NCBI RefSeq assembly: GCF_001696605.3
Contig: NZ_CP031716.1
Span: 3,224,001 to 3,288,000 of the forward strand
Direction: 5' to 3'
Length of the DNA stretch: 64,000 nt
Origin: Acinetobacter wuhouensis
GTDB lineage: Bacteria; Pseudomonadota; Gammaproteobacteria; Pseudomonadales; Moraxellaceae
The notes under the pieces are model-generated. The model had not been told where the DNA came from. It did not search any database and worked only from the letters and a program-made list of their open reading frames with translations. This document shows positions 20,632-32,871 of this stretch, piece by piece. The position numbers and the translations under genes are program-made. How positions within the stretch are numbered: position 1 is the stretch's first letter; the number at the start of each line of letters is the position of its first letter.

Positions 20632-21063
20632 TTAACGAGTACGTGGGCAAACTTCAGTTTGAGCGAAGAAGTAGTTTACTTCACGATCAGCAGAAGCTAC
20701 AGAGTCAGAACCGTGAGCAGCGTTTTCATCGATGCTTACAGCGAAATCTGCACGGATTGTACCAGGAGCAGCTTCTTTAGGGTTAGTTGCACCAAGAATT
20801 TCACGGTGAGCAAGAACTGCGTTTTCACCTTCAAGAACAGATACAACAACTGGACCAGAAGTCATGAATGCAACTAAATCAGCAAAGAAACCACGTTCTT
20901 TATGTTCAGCATAGAAACCTTCAGCTTCAGCTTGAGAAAGGTGTTTCATTTTAGTCGCAACGATTTTAAGACCAGCTTTTTCGAAACGAGCAAAGATGTC
21001 ACCAATGTGGTTTTTAGCAACTGCGTCTGGTTTTACGATAGATAAAGTACGTTCAATAGCCAT
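20632..21063 (-). CDS. ndk: Nucleoside diphosphate kinase
   Basis: Transfers the gamma phosphate of ATP to nucleoside diphosphates through a phosphohistidine. The active-site His is in [12 protein letters not shown], near residue 117. [12 protein letters not shown] opens the protein and [14 protein letters not shown] is the usual mid-domain segment. 143 residues is the standard length. It is transcribed alone and ends at its own terminator. Confidence 0.97.
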   Translation of the reverse strand: MAIERTLSIVKPDAVAKNHIGDIFARFEKAGLKIVATKMKHLSQAEAEGFYAEHKERGFFADLVAFMTSGPVVVSVLEGENAVLAHREILGATNPKEAAPGTIRADFAVSIDENAAHGSDSVASADREVNYFFAQTEVCPRTR

Positions 21064-21195
21064 GATTGGCTCCTTAAGTCAAATTGACACGAAATTTTGG
21101 GCGCATTATACCGAATAATGAGCAATATTCTGCTTTTAATCTGTAAAAAAATTAGATTTTTCGATGTGCTGTGTTCTAAGCAGGCTCAATAAGGA

Positions 21196-21396
21196 TTAAT
21201 TTGACTCGTCAATCCAAGCCATTTGAATCGCTTCAAGCAAACCTTCGGTCGATTTTGTTGGGTCATCACTAAAACCAGGTAATGCACAAATCCATGCATG
21301 CAAATCAGTAAAACGCACCCATTGTGGATCTACATCTGGATGCGCTTCGGTTAATTCTATTGCAATATCAAGAGTATCTGTCCAACGTAAGCCCAT
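21196..21396 (-). CDS. iscX: Fe-S cluster assembly protein IscX
   Basis: 66-residue acidic protein that binds IscS and modulates frataxin-dependent cluster assembly. It has the family pattern LRWTDTLDIAIELTE, then VRFTDLHAWICALPGF and a C-terminal EAIQMAWIDE. It is normally the last gene of the isc operon; here it is separated from the other isc genes and sits upstream of ndk on the same strand. Confidence 0.9.
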   Translation of the reverse strand: MGLRWTDTLDIAIELTEAHPDVDPQWVRFTDLHAWICALPGFSDDPTKSTEGLLEAIQMAWIDESN

Positions 21397-21542
21397 ACAG
21401 GTCTTCCTTTGCTCAATTTAATCCGCTTACTGTATCAAATCTCGGCCGATTCAGAAACTCGATTCATTCAGAAAAAGTACGCAAGACATTTATTATGAAA
21501 CATTCATTTCTTTACTCTGAAAGATAATTATTCACTCACAGC

Positions 21543-21626
21543 TCATTCAAAGTTAAAACCTTGATGATCAAAATCATCTACTTCTTTAACAATGAAATGG
21601 CGAGTTAACATCAGAAAAATCATCAT
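21543..21626 (-). CDS. Small ORF coupled to the PAP2 phosphatase gene
   Basis: A 27-codon frame that starts MMIFLMLTRHF and ends DHQGFNFE. Its ATG overlaps the PAP2 stop codon (CTATGATG), and AGGAG lies 7 bases upstream, inside the end of the PAP2 gene. That is a better ribosome-binding site than many certain genes here have. The N-terminus is hydrophobic and the C-terminus acidic. I do not recognise it. Only the signal and overlap support it, so it could be chance. Confidence 0.4.
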   Translation of the reverse strand: MMIFLMLTRHFIVKEVDDFDHQGFNFE

Positions 21627-22174
21627 AGTATTACTCCTAAATACGGCGCACTAATAACAATCAAACTTGCCACACTTGCACCAATCAATGCACCGACAAT
21701 CACGTCACTTGGATAATGTAGCCCCAAAACCATACGTGATAAGGCAATTAACACTGTAAAAGGCATCATAATGAATAGCATTACGGGTTCAATATAGCCA
21801 AATACAATGGTTACCATCACCGCATGTAGAGTATGTCCAGATGGAAAACTAAAATGATCCAAAGGACGTTCACCTAAAACAATGACTTGATGAACTTGAT
21901 AAGGTCTAGGTCGTACGGTTTTATGTTTTAAGAACTTATAGATCCCTGTACCCAATAAACCTGCAACAACCACAAAGAGAAGTTGCAAACCATAGGCAAA
22001 ACCCTTCTGCAACCAAATCAAAAGCAACATGGTCGCCCAGAATGCGCCATCACCCAAGCGACTCACCACTTTAAAAAAAGTCGCAATGCCTTGGGTATGC
22101 GATAAATTATTGAGATACAAACAACCTCTAAGGTCGAGATCAAGCATTTTTATTTTGGTATTTTTTAAATTCAT
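21623..22174 (-). CDS. PAP2 superfamily membrane phosphatase
   Basis: Integral membrane acid phosphatase related to phosphatidylglycerophosphate and undecaprenyl-pyrophosphate phosphatases. The three-part signature is present: KTVRPRPYQ, FSFPSGHTLHA (with the catalytic His) and SRMVLGLHYPSDVIVGA (second His and Asp). About five membrane segments can be seen in 183 residues. ATG 22174 has AGGAG 7 bases upstream; GTG 22180 is possible. The substrate is unknown. It lies 30 bp after a glycosyltransferase on the same strand, so a role in envelope lipid or glycolipid turnover is a fair inference. Confidence 0.85.
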   Translation of the reverse strand: MNLKNTKIKMLDLDLRGCLYLNNLSHTQGIATFFKVVSRLGDGAFWATMLLLIWLQKGFAYGLQLLFVVVAGLLGTGIYKFLKHKTVRPRPYQVHQVIVLGERPLDHFSFPSGHTLHAVMVTIVFGYIEPVMLFIMMPFTVLIALSRMVLGLHYPSDVIVGALIGASVASLIVISAPYLGVIL

Positions 22175-22204
22175 TTTCACTCTCCTCTCATGATTTGAGA
22201 TGAA

Positions 22205-23491
22205 CTACATCATCAGTCTTGCATTTTGCTTGACCTGATATAACGCTTCTTCGAATTGTTGTACTGGATGCTGCCACCCGATACTTTGTACATTTTGCAT
22301 TGCTTGCTGCCCCATACGTTTCAGCACAGTGTTGTCTGGCAGTTGTAAAACGTGTTGCGTAAGTTGTTGAATATCACCGATCTTACACAACCACCCTGTT
22401 TGAGCATGTATGGCATGAAGCTGTGCGCATGCGTAATCATAGGCAATCACAGGTAAACCACTTGCCATTGCCTCAAGCACCACATTGCCAAAAGTTTCAA
22501 CTTGGCTCGCGAAGACAAAGACATTGGCACTTGCATAAGCTTCAGCAAGTTGCGTACCACTTAAACTGCCCATAAAAACAATATGTTCTGCACCTTGCAT
22601 TTTCTCTAAACGAGCACGGTCTGGACCATCACCAACCAAGACCAATTTCACTTTACGTGATGATTGTTTTCGTAGGGCTAAATATGCATCCATCACCACA
22701 TTAACTTCTTTTTCAGAAGATAAACGTCCAACATAAATCAGCACTGTGGTATCAGCATCTGCGCCCCATTGCTTTCTTAACGCTTCTGAATAACGCGTTG
22801 ATGAAAATCGTGCTGTATCAATGCCACGTCCGACCACGACCAATGGGCAAGTCACACCAAACTCACGCAAGGCAAGTTCAGTATCTCGACTCGGTACACA
22901 GGTCAGTTGCGTGGCATTATGAAACCACTTTAAATAGCTTTGAATTGGCTTAACTAAAAAAGCCAAATCAAAGAAACGACTAAACTCTTGAAACTGTGAA
23001 TGAAAGCCACTTGAAACAGGGATTCGTCGAGTTTTCGCTGCATGCAATGCCGTAAAACCAAGAGGTCCTTCTGTCACGATATGCACCACATCTGGTGAAA
23101 AAGATGAAATTGCCTGAGAAACTTTGAGAAATTGTGGCCAGCCAAACTTCATATCAGGATATTTAGGAATGGATTGTCCATTCACCAAACATTCTTTGTT
23201 GGGAGAAAAGTCAGTACATGTGCTTTTTTGCGCAGGACGAATCAGTAAAATCTTATGTCCTTGCGCTTGCAAGCCTTTACAGAGTTGCATCAAGGAAAGC
23301 GCCACACCATTAATTTCTGGTGGCCACGTCTCTGTGACAATGGCAATTTTTAAACGAGGGCGAGAAAGATCACGAATAAAGTTTTCTTCAATCGTTACGG
23401 TTTTTTTCTTATTTTGTTTAAAAAAGAACTTCAAACTTTCTGGAAAATCTTGTTGTTTATATTGCAAGGTGTTCGCGAACGGCTTATTCAT
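22205..23491 (-). CDS. Glycosyltransferase family 4 protein
   Basis: GT-B fold glycosyltransferase of 428 residues, similar in shape to mannosyl and glucosyl lipid transferases. The N-terminal domain begins near residue 50 with KIAIVTETWPPEINGVALS and has HIVTEGPLGFTAL and PVSSGFHSQFQEF. The nucleotide-sugar domain has LIYVGRLSSEKEV and the E-x7-E motif in VETFGNVVLEAMASGLPVIA. The first 45 residues are basic and not conserved. Its acceptor cannot be told from sequence. The PAP2 gene follows in the same transcription unit, which suggests lipid-linked substrates. Confidence 0.85.
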   Translation of the reverse strand: MNKPFANTLQYKQQDFPESLKFFFKQNKKKTVTIEENFIRDLSRPRLKIAIVTETWPPEINGVALSLMQLCKGLQAQGHKILLIRPAQKSTCTDFSPNKECLVNGQSIPKYPDMKFGWPQFLKVSQAISSFSPDVVHIVTEGPLGFTALHAAKTRRIPVSSGFHSQFQEFSRFFDLAFLVKPIQSYLKWFHNATQLTCVPSRDTELALREFGVTCPLVVVGRGIDTARFSSTRYSEALRKQWGADADTTVLIYVGRLSSEKEVNVVMDAYLALRKQSSRKVKLVLVGDGPDRARLEKMQGAEHIVFMGSLSGTQLAEAYASANVFVFASQVETFGNVVLEAMASGLPVIAYDYACAQLHAIHAQTGWLCKIGDIQQLTQHVLQLPDNTVLKRMGQQAMQNVQSIGWQHPVQQFEEALYQVKQNARLMM

Positions 23492-23580
23492 ACGCTACCT
23501 AATCTATTCATTTTGATTATAGATTAGGCAATTTTGTTTACACTTTAATGTTTATTTGATGACAGTTTTTTGAACAATTA

Positions 23581-24408
23581 CTACTCATTAGAAATTTTAT
23601 TCAGCAATCCATTTTCTACTTGATAAATCTGCCCATTACCAAAATCAATCTGCTGTTTTTCACCATGCAAGTTTGGCAAACCGACGATTTTTTCAAGTTG
23701 TGGTGAACGCTGAAATTGTTGCGTCTTTGGATTGTACATCCAATAAATATAGCGTTTATCTTCTACACGTCGACCATTTGATATATCTGAAACAAGTACG
23801 TCATAGTAACCATCAAAGTTGATATCCATATAACCTATACTATTTGGATAGCCTGTAAAAGCTGTCAATGTTTGTGCCACTGTATTATTGTTTTTATTGA
23901 TGACATCTATACGCTGCAGCGTTTTTCCATAAGGATTCGTGGCATCATTTTGACCATAAAATTTAAAGACAAATACAGGCTTATTGGCGACTTTAAATGC
24001 AGGCTCGAACTGTATCGATGTTCCAAATGTATTCTTTTGATCTGACAAAAGTGCTTTAAATAGTCCAGTATTCGCATTAAGCACGCCACTCAATTGATAT
24101 GTGTCTGTAGAATCTTCACTACTGACCGATTTCAAATTAAGCTGATCACCTTTTTGTGTGCCTTTAAATTTAGTTGTTTTACTCTCCACTAAATCATAAA
24201 GTTCCGCATGTGGGTTATTAATTCCCGCATAGAGACTCATGAAATAGCGCCCTTCATTGGATTTCACCATACGTTGCATCGAAACACGTACACCTGTGAT
24301 TGGCTGCAAACCCTTTGAATCGGCAATGGTCTGATTTGGAATGTTTTCAGCAAAACTAAAGCATGAAATTGACAATGCAGCCATTGCGACAATAAGTTGA
24401 GTTTTCAT
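23581..24408 (-). CDS. Secreted protein of unknown function (XAC2610-like)
   Basis: 275 residues with a signal peptide ending near CFSFA/E. The C-terminal half contains an FG-GAP-like/calcium-loop segment, YMDINFDGYYDVLVSD, followed by KRYIYWMYNPKTQQFQRS, a pattern seen in XAC2610-related periplasmic proteins. No enzyme motif is visible. It is followed by no partner gene and separated by 185 bp from a second secreted unknown. Function not known. Confidence 0.7.
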   Translation of the reverse strand: MKTQLIVAMAALSISCFSFAENIPNQTIADSKGLQPITGVRVSMQRMVKSNEGRYFMSLYAGINNPHAELYDLVESKTTKFKGTQKGDQLNLKSVSSEDSTDTYQLSGVLNANTGLFKALLSDQKNTFGTSIQFEPAFKVANKPVFVFKFYGQNDATNPYGKTLQRIDVINKNNNTVAQTLTAFTGYPNSIGYMDINFDGYYDVLVSDISNGRRVEDKRYIYWMYNPKTQQFQRSPQLEKIVGLPNLHGEKQQIDFGNGQIYQVENGLLNKISNE

Positions 24409-24593
24409 GTTTCAGCCTCACACATTTCTTAAAGAAAATAATGTGTAATTTATCACAAAAATAAAACATCACCCACAAAGTTAAAACTATGCTTTATCCA
24501 ATTCCAATTTTTAAAGTTTAATCGTGACCACACAAATACTGCTTACATATAGTACACAACTTAATATAAGGATATTTTCATCATAAATATTAA

Positions 24594-24998
24594 CTAGTTA
24601 TCACTTTCCTTCCGTAAATTAAAATTCAAAATAGCATAAAATGGTTTTTCATCAATGCTATATAGTTTTTGCCCGTAGAACACCTGCTTAGCGCATTGCC
24701 CAAATTGCGAAGGTGTCATTGTCCAATTTTTTTCTGCAATGCCATCCTTGTTCACGTATGAAATAACCTCAAAAGAAGTTGGTCTAGCAACGGGCACACA
24801 CTGCTTAAAAACCTCAGCTAAAATAGGCCCATAAGAATGATTTAATTGTGAATTAATTTCTGGAGGTAGGCTATTCTCAAAATCAATCGCCTTTTGCTTT
24901 AATGTGCTATATTCCAATACATCCACATCCTTAGCCGAAGCAATAAAGGCAATTCCACTAAAGTGTAAAACATTTAAAATTTGTATAATTTTTTTCAT
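24594..24998 (-). CDS. Secreted hypothetical protein
   Basis: 134 residues with an N-terminal signal peptide (cleavage near IASA/K). The mature part has two Cys, in FKQCVPVARPTSFEVIS and FGQCAKQVFYGQ, which could form a periplasmic disulfide. I do not recognise the family. The ATG at 24998 has GAGAAA 4 bases upstream; an ATG at 25010 would only lengthen the signal peptide. It is flanked by non-coding sequence and may be monocistronic. Confidence 0.6.
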   Translation of the reverse strand: MKKIIQILNVLHFSGIAFIASAKDVDVLEYSTLKQKAIDFENSLPPEINSQLNHSYGPILAEVFKQCVPVARPTSFEVISYVNKDGIAEKNWTMTPSQFGQCAKQVFYGQKLYSIDEKPFYAILNFNLRKESDN

Positions 24999-25140
24999 AG
25001 CATTTCTCATTATCTATTTTCGCAAAATAATATTTCAGCAATATCTTTATAATATATCATCCCATTAAATCAGTCTCATAACAGCACTGAATTGAATTCG
25101 CTACTTTTTCATTTAAGACACACGGTACCCTTTAATCTTA

Positions 25141-25222
25141 AAAAACCCACTCAATCGAGTAGGTTCTTTAAGATCAAACTAAAACTTAGTTCTTTTCTTT
25201 GTCTACGATTTTGTTCGCTTGA
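25141..25222 (-). repeat. Distal copy of the ilvC 3' end and terminator
   Basis: Nearly identical to the last codons, stop codon and terminator of ilvC at 25507-25590. It keeps the AAAATCGTAGA-AAAGAAAAG tail, the AACTAAGTTTTAGTTT dyad and the ACTCGATTGAGTGGGTTTTTT terminator with one stem change. There is no ORF: it is a copied 3' untranslated region plus the end of the gene. Confidence 0.85.
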
Positions 25223-25282
25223 ATCCTGAGTAGGATCTCCTACGCAAGTGAAGATAATTAGCAAAGCACCGCTTTGCCCGAG
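25221..25282 (-). repeat. Structured element, copy A (before the distal ilvC tail)
   Basis: Two hairpins in ilvC direction: GCAAAGC-GGT-GCTTTGC and GTAGGA-GA-TCCTAC, ending in CTCAGGATTC directly joined to the copied ilvC tail. The same pair occurs at 25412-25474 with one compensating base-pair change. Confidence 0.7.
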
Positions 25283-25330
25283 TGCAAGAGTGAAGTCGCA
25301 CTTCACTGCACACACAGAAACTCAAATAAA

Positions 25331-25357
25331 AAACCCTTGTTATAAAACAAGGGTTTT
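25331..25357 (-). terminator. Terminator of the middle ilvC-tail copy
   Basis: AACCCTTGTT/AACAAGGGTT stem followed by a T-run on the minus strand. It replaces the usual ilvC terminator stem in the middle copy, so the stem differs in sequence but keeps its place. Confidence 0.8.
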
Positions 25358-25366
25358 CTGACTTAG

Positions 25367-25412
25367 AAACTAAAACTTAGTTTTTCTCTTTGTCTACGAT
25401 TTTGTTTGCTTG
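25367..25412 (-). repeat. Middle copy of the ilvC 3' end
   Basis: Repeats the ilvC tail from AAGCAAACAAAATCGTAGA through the AACTAAGTTTTAGTTT dyad, then diverges into its own terminator at 25331-25357. It is the second of three copies counted from ilvC. Confidence 0.82.
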
Positions 25413-25474
25413 AATCCTGAGTAGGATCTCCTACGCAAGGGAAAAGGATTAGTAAAGCATCGCTTTACAACTTT
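25412..25474 (-). repeat. Structured element, copy B (before the middle ilvC tail)
   Basis: Same layout as 25221-25282: hairpin GTAAAGC-GAT-GCTTTAC, then GTAGGA-GA-TCCTAC and CTCAGGATTC. Relative to copy A one stem pair changes from C-G to T-A on both sides, which supports base pairing in RNA. Confidence 0.7.
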
Positions 25475-25506
25475 GAGGCACGTAATTTTACTTTATCAAA
25501 TACCAT

Positions 25507-25531
25507 AAAAAACCCACTCAATCGAGTGGGC
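25507..25531 (-). terminator. ilvC terminator
   Basis: CCCACTC-GATT-GAGTGGG stem, then TTTTTT, on the minus strand, 22 bp after the ilvC stop codon. Confidence 0.85.
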
Positions 25532-25552
25532 TCTTTAAGATCAAACTAAAAC

Positions 25553-26608
<1,056 letters not shown>

Positions 26609-26645
26609 CTAAAGATTGTTTATTTTAAAAATCTTCTAGTCTAAG

Positions 26646-26672
26646 TCCCTCTCCACTTAAAGGAGAGGTTAT
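26646..26672. repeat. CCTCTCC/GGAGAGG dyad between ilvN and ilvC
   Basis: CCCTCTCC-ACTTAAA-GGAGAGG inverted repeat with no T-run. A related dyad is at 32661-32681 after leuS. It looks like a REP-type intergenic palindrome. Confidence 0.55.
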
Positions 26673-26721
26673 ACATGAGGTTATTAAAAATCAAATAAAT
26701 TAAAATTAAGTGTCAGTGAAA

Positions 26722-27213
26722 TTAAAGTGATAATACTTTTTCACCACGAGCAATACCTGATACACCAGAGCGCACAACTTCGAGGATTGTATTCTCAGAA
26801 AGCGCATCGATAAAGCCATCAATTTTCTCAGTGGTACCAGCAATCTGAATCGTATAGCAGGTTGGTGTTACATCCACGATCTGTGCACGGAAAATATCAG
26901 CAGTACGCTTAATTTCAGCACGTGCTGAACCCAATGCTTTGACTTTAATCAGCATCAGTTCACGTTCAATGTGTGCACCCTCAGACAAATCAACAACTTT
27001 TACCACTTCTACCAATTTGTTCAATTGTTTAGTGATTTTCTCAATTTGATGATCATCACCATAAGTGGTCAAAGTCAAACGAGATAAGGTTGGATCTTCA
27101 GTCGGTGCAACATTTAACGTTTCAATGTTATAACCACGTTGTGAAAACAAACCCACTAAACGAGAAAGCGCACCTGCTTCGTTTTCAACGAGTACGGAAA
27201 TAATATGTCTCAT
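26722..27213 (-). CDS. ilvN: Acetolactate synthase small (regulatory) subunit
   Basis: Binds valine and confers feedback control on the catalytic subunit. An N-terminal ACT domain has [31 protein letters not shown], with the conserved Gly/Asn positions of the valine site, and a second ACT-like C-terminal domain follows. 163 residues matches IlvH of AHAS III. It overlaps ilvI by 4 bp (ATGA type), so the two subunits are likely translationally coupled. The symbol ilvH is equally valid. Confidence 0.95.
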   Translation of the reverse strand: MRHIISVLVENEAGALSRLVGLFSQRGYNIETLNVAPTEDPTLSRLTLTTYGDDHQIEKITKQLNKLVEVVKVVDLSEGAHIERELMLIKVKALGSARAEIKRTADIFRAQIVDVTPTCYTIQIAGTTEKIDGFIDALSENTILEVVRSGVSGIARGEKVLSL

Positions 27214-28946
27214 TCTGTACGCTCCCCTTTAGACAACCACATATCTTTCATTGACTGACCAGCAACTAGCATTGGATACACATGCTCTGAACGGTCAACC
27301 ATGACATTGATAAACACACATTTATCATTAATCGCCATTGCTTCTTGAAGTTTAGACTCCAACTCATCTGCATGATCGATTTGAATACCAACATGCCCAT
27401 AAGCTTCCATCAGCTTGGCAAAATCTGGCAATGAGTCTACGTAAGAACTTGAATGACGTCCTTCATAGTTCATATCTTGCCATTGCTTAACCATACCTAA
27501 AGCACGGTTATTTAAGCATAAAATCTTAACATTCATACCGTATTGCTTACAGGTAGAAAGCTCTTGGATACACATCTGAATCGATGCTTCACCGGTAATA
27601 CATACCACCTGTTGATCAGGGAATGCGAGTTTAGCAGCCATTGCATATGGCAAGCCCACACCCATCGTACCTAGACCACCCGAGTTGATCCATTGACGTG
27701 GACGTACGTAAGTATAATAAAGCGCGCCAAACATCTGATGCTGACCAACGTCAGAGGTAATAATTGCCTGACTATTTGTAACACGATCAAGCGCTTGAAC
27801 CACTTGTTGCGGCTTCATTACACCATCGGCACCCGCTTCATAACGTAAGCCATGAACCTTACGCCACTCATTAATTTGAGACCACCATGCTGCAATATCT
27901 TCAGGATTTGGTTTAGAAACATTCAACTGTTTCAATTGAACCAACATTTCTTGAAGTACAGGCTCTACCGCACCCACGATCGGGATGTGCGCCATAATGG
28001 TTTTAGAAATGGTTGCAGGGTCAATATCAATATGAATGACTTTCGCATTTGGACAGAACTTAGCGGGGTTATTGGTCACACGGTCATCAAAACGTGCACC
28101 AATTGCCAAGATTAAATCTGCATTTGCCATAGTCATGTTGGCTTCATAGGTACCATGCATCCCCAACATACCCACAAATTGCGGATCGTTCCCTGGGAAA
28201 GCACCTAAGCCCATCAACGTATTGGTCACTGGGTAGTTCAATAGATGAGCAAGCTCTGTTAAAAGCTCAGAAGCATTGCCTTGAACAACACCACCACCTG
28301 TATAGATGATTGGACGTTTTGCATTAATCAGTTCATCAATCGCCTTACGGATTTGACCTGAGTGACCACGATGCGGAGGTTGATACGAACGCATCTTCAC
28401 TTTTTCAGGGTATTCGTAAGCAAACTTCTCTGCTGGATTTGTTGCATCTTTTGGAATATCAACAACAACAGGACCTGGACGACCCGAAGATGCAATATAA
28501 AATGCTTTTTTAATAATTGCAGGAATTTCACTTGCATGACGCACTTGGAAACTGTGTTTTACGATTGGGCGTGAAATACCCACCATATCCGTTTCTTGGA
28601 ATGCGTCTTCACCAATTAAATGTGTTGCAACCTGACCAGACAAAATCACCATCGGGATTGAGTCCATATAAGCCGTTGCAATTGGTGTAACAGTGTTGGT
28701 TGCACCTGGTCCAGAAGTGACCAGTACCACACCAGTTTTGCCTGTTACGCGCGAGTAAGCATCAGCCATATGACCAGCTGCTTGCTCATGGCGTACGAGG
28801 TAATGATTGATTTTATCTTGTTTAAATAGCGCATCATAAATATGTAATACAGCGCCGCCTGGATATCCAAAAACATGTTCAACGCCTTCGTCCGCTAATG
28901 CGCGAACAAGCATGTCACCACCAGATAAAAGTTCCAACGTATTCAC
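27210..28946 (-). CDS. ilvI: Acetolactate synthase large (catalytic) subunit
   Basis: ThDP-dependent enzyme that condenses pyruvate with pyruvate or 2-oxobutyrate, the first shared step of branched-chain amino acid synthesis. Visible: the ThDP-activating Glu in [13 protein letters not shown]...[12 protein letters not shown], the FAD region around GLGAFPGND, and the ThDP motif [29 protein letters not shown]. In this motif the usual GDG is GEA. The start is GTG at 28946 with an AGG about 6 bases upstream. 578 residues. Confidence 0.95.
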   Translation of the reverse strand: MNTLELLSGGDMLVRALADEGVEHVFGYPGGAVLHIYDALFKQDKINHYLVRHEQAAGHMADAYSRVTGKTGVVLVTSGPGATNTVTPIATAYMDSIPMVILSGQVATHLIGEDAFQETDMVGISRPIVKHSFQVRHASEIPAIIKKAFYIASSGRPGPVVVDIPKDATNPAEKFAYEYPEKVKMRSYQPPHRGHSGQIRKAIDELINAKRPIIYTGGGVVQGNASELLTELAHLLNYPVTNTLMGLGAFPGNDPQFVGMLGMHGTYEANMTMANADLILAIGARFDDRVTNNPAKFCPNAKVIHIDIDPATISKTIMAHIPIVGAVEPVLQEMLVQLKQLNVSKPNPEDIAAWWSQINEWRKVHGLRYEAGADGVMKPQQVVQALDRVTNSQAIITSDVGQHQMFGALYYTYVRPRQWINSGGLGTMGVGLPYAMAAKLAFPDQQVVCITGEASIQMCIQELSTCKQYGMNVKILCLNNRALGMVKQWQDMNYEGRHSSSYVDSLPDFAKLMEAYGHVGIQIDHADELESKLQEAMAINDKCVFINVMVDRSEHVYPMLVAGQSMKDMWLSKGERTE

Positions 28947-29522
28947 CCTAATCTTTTTTCCACAGCACTATGGGAGACATAGACTGTGTTTCATTCATTG
29001 ATTGTGCGCTCTGTTATAGCACACATATTTACTCGTTTTTGCAGCAATAGAAAAATAAATCTTCACACAACCGTTTGGGTTATATGAATCACAGAAATAT
29101 GTTGGGATAAACATCTTTCGGTATAGGTCACTTTCTCGGCTTAGAGAAAATGCTATTGCTCGCTTTGATATTCTTAATCGAAGGGTGATCGAAAAAAACA
29201 TCTGAAACTAAAGCAAGCATTTTTGTAGTTTTAGCGAACAATGTCAAGGTTTCTCATGGTGTTTTTATTGATTATTTACCAAGCGACTATTTTTAAAACT
29301 ATTCCTTTTTTTTTGACATTTTATAAATAATTTTTCAATGACTTATAAGCCAATAAATTTGCAAAAGAATTATTTTCAAATTTATATTTTTGTATAAAAT
29401 ATACACATTATTTTAAATACTTCATTCAAGCTCAATCATCTCATGTATATTCAGAATTGAATGATTTATAATTTCTTTTGAACTGTAGTTTTGAACAATA
29501 ATATTGGGAAATGGGTTTTCAA
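28947..29522. other. AT-rich intergenic region between ilvI and the DUF4124 gene
   Basis: About 575 bp between divergent genes. It must hold the ilv promoter, but no Leu/Val/Ile-rich leader peptide or attenuator stem could be found next to ilvI. A TTGCAA/TATATT pair near 29358-29388 is a possible promoter for the plus-strand gene. Nothing else stands out. Confidence 0.45.
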
Positions 29523-29888
29523 ATGAAACAACTTCAGCGCTTTTCAAAAACGATTTTACTCTCTGCCATTTTTACAACTGTTACGATGAGCACAACAGCG
29601 ACGCATGCGAAGCAGTATTATAAATGGGTCGATAGCAAAGGCTCTACGCATTACACCACCACACCACCACCAAAAAATGCACGCAGTAAAAGTAAAGTGA
29701 ACACCTATGGTTATCATGGCAGTTCAACCTCTGTGACTGCACAAAACACTCAAACCAATACCAATCAAACCGCACCACAGAATATTCCACCAAATCCTGT
29801 TCAAACGGGACAAGTTGCAAACCAACCTGCAAACGCTCCAATTCAAAACAACACCCCAGCAGAACCTGTAAATTCAGAAGCAAGATAA
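29523..29888 (+). CDS. DUF4124 domain-containing secreted protein
   Basis: 121 residues: signal peptide (cleavage near THAK), then the DUF4124 domain with YYKWVDSKGSTHYTTTPPP, and a low-complexity Gln/Asn/Pro/Thr-rich tail. DUF4124 proteins are small envelope proteins of gammaproteobacteria without a settled role. I start at ATG 29523, which has GGG 7 bases upstream; ATG 29511 is poorly spaced. It precedes leuS by 136 bp but a symmetric inverted repeat lies between. Confidence 0.75.
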   Translation: MKQLQRFSKTILLSAIFTTVTMSTTATHAKQYYKWVDSKGSTHYTTTPPPKNARSKSKVNTYGYHGSSTSVTAQNTQTNTNQTAPQNIPPNPVQTGQVANQPANAPIQNNTPAEPVNSEAR

Positions 29889-29945
29889 TATTTTCAGTTC
29901 AATGTTGGCATAAAAATAATTTCTACATTTTTCAGTCTTAAATCG

Positions 29946-29979
29946 AGCGCAAAATTCACTTTTCTGTGCATTTTGCGCT
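29946..29979. promoter_or_regulatory. Perfect 10-bp inverted repeat upstream of leuS
   Basis: AGCGCAAAAT, 14-base spacer, ATTTTGCGCT, ending 45 bp before the leuS start. No T-run follows on either strand, so it is unlike a terminator. A TATGCT hexamer overlaps its right end and could be a -10 box. It could be an operator or an RNA stem in the leuS leader. Confidence 0.4.
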
Positions 29980-30003
29980 ATGCTGTAGCACACAGTTTTT
30001 TAA

Positions 30004-32646
<2,643 letters not shown>

Positions 32647-32649
32647 AAT

Positions 32650-32770
32650 ATACCTCACCCTAACCCTCTCCTTTAAGGAGAGGGAAACTCCTTCTCCCTT
32701 TGGGATGAGGAATATATTCCGCAAGGGGATGAGGGTAATTAAATTTACTCTTCCTTCTGGATGAGGAACT
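32650..32770. repeat. CTCTCC/GGAGAG repeat region after leuS
   Basis: A chain of short related units: CCCTCTCC-TTTAA-GGAGAGGG, then CTCCTTCTCCCTTTGGGATGAGG and GGGGATGAGGG, then CTCTTCCTTCTGGATGAGG. No ORF. The palindrome resembles that at 26646 before ilvC and is like REP/BOX-type intergenic repeats. Confidence 0.6.
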
Positions 32771-32780
32771 AAAAGCCTAC

Positions 32781-32807
32781 AAAGCCCGTTGTCATTCAAC
32801 GGGCTTT
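32781..32807 (+). terminator. Terminator-like hairpin upstream of lptE
   Basis: AAAGCCCGTTG-TCATT-CAACGGGCTTT, a strong GC stem followed by GACTTT; the T-run is short. Likely ends leuS transcription. Confidence 0.6.
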
Positions 32808-32871
32808 GACTTTACAATCCAACTTAAGATTTTTAAATTATTTTCCATTGTGGAAATTTTGAGGACACCAC

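Noticed and set aside
28995..29201. 68-codon minus-strand ORF upstream of ilvI as a possible leader peptide
   Set aside because: It is not rich in Leu, Ile or Val, lies too far from ilvI and has no attenuator stems after it.
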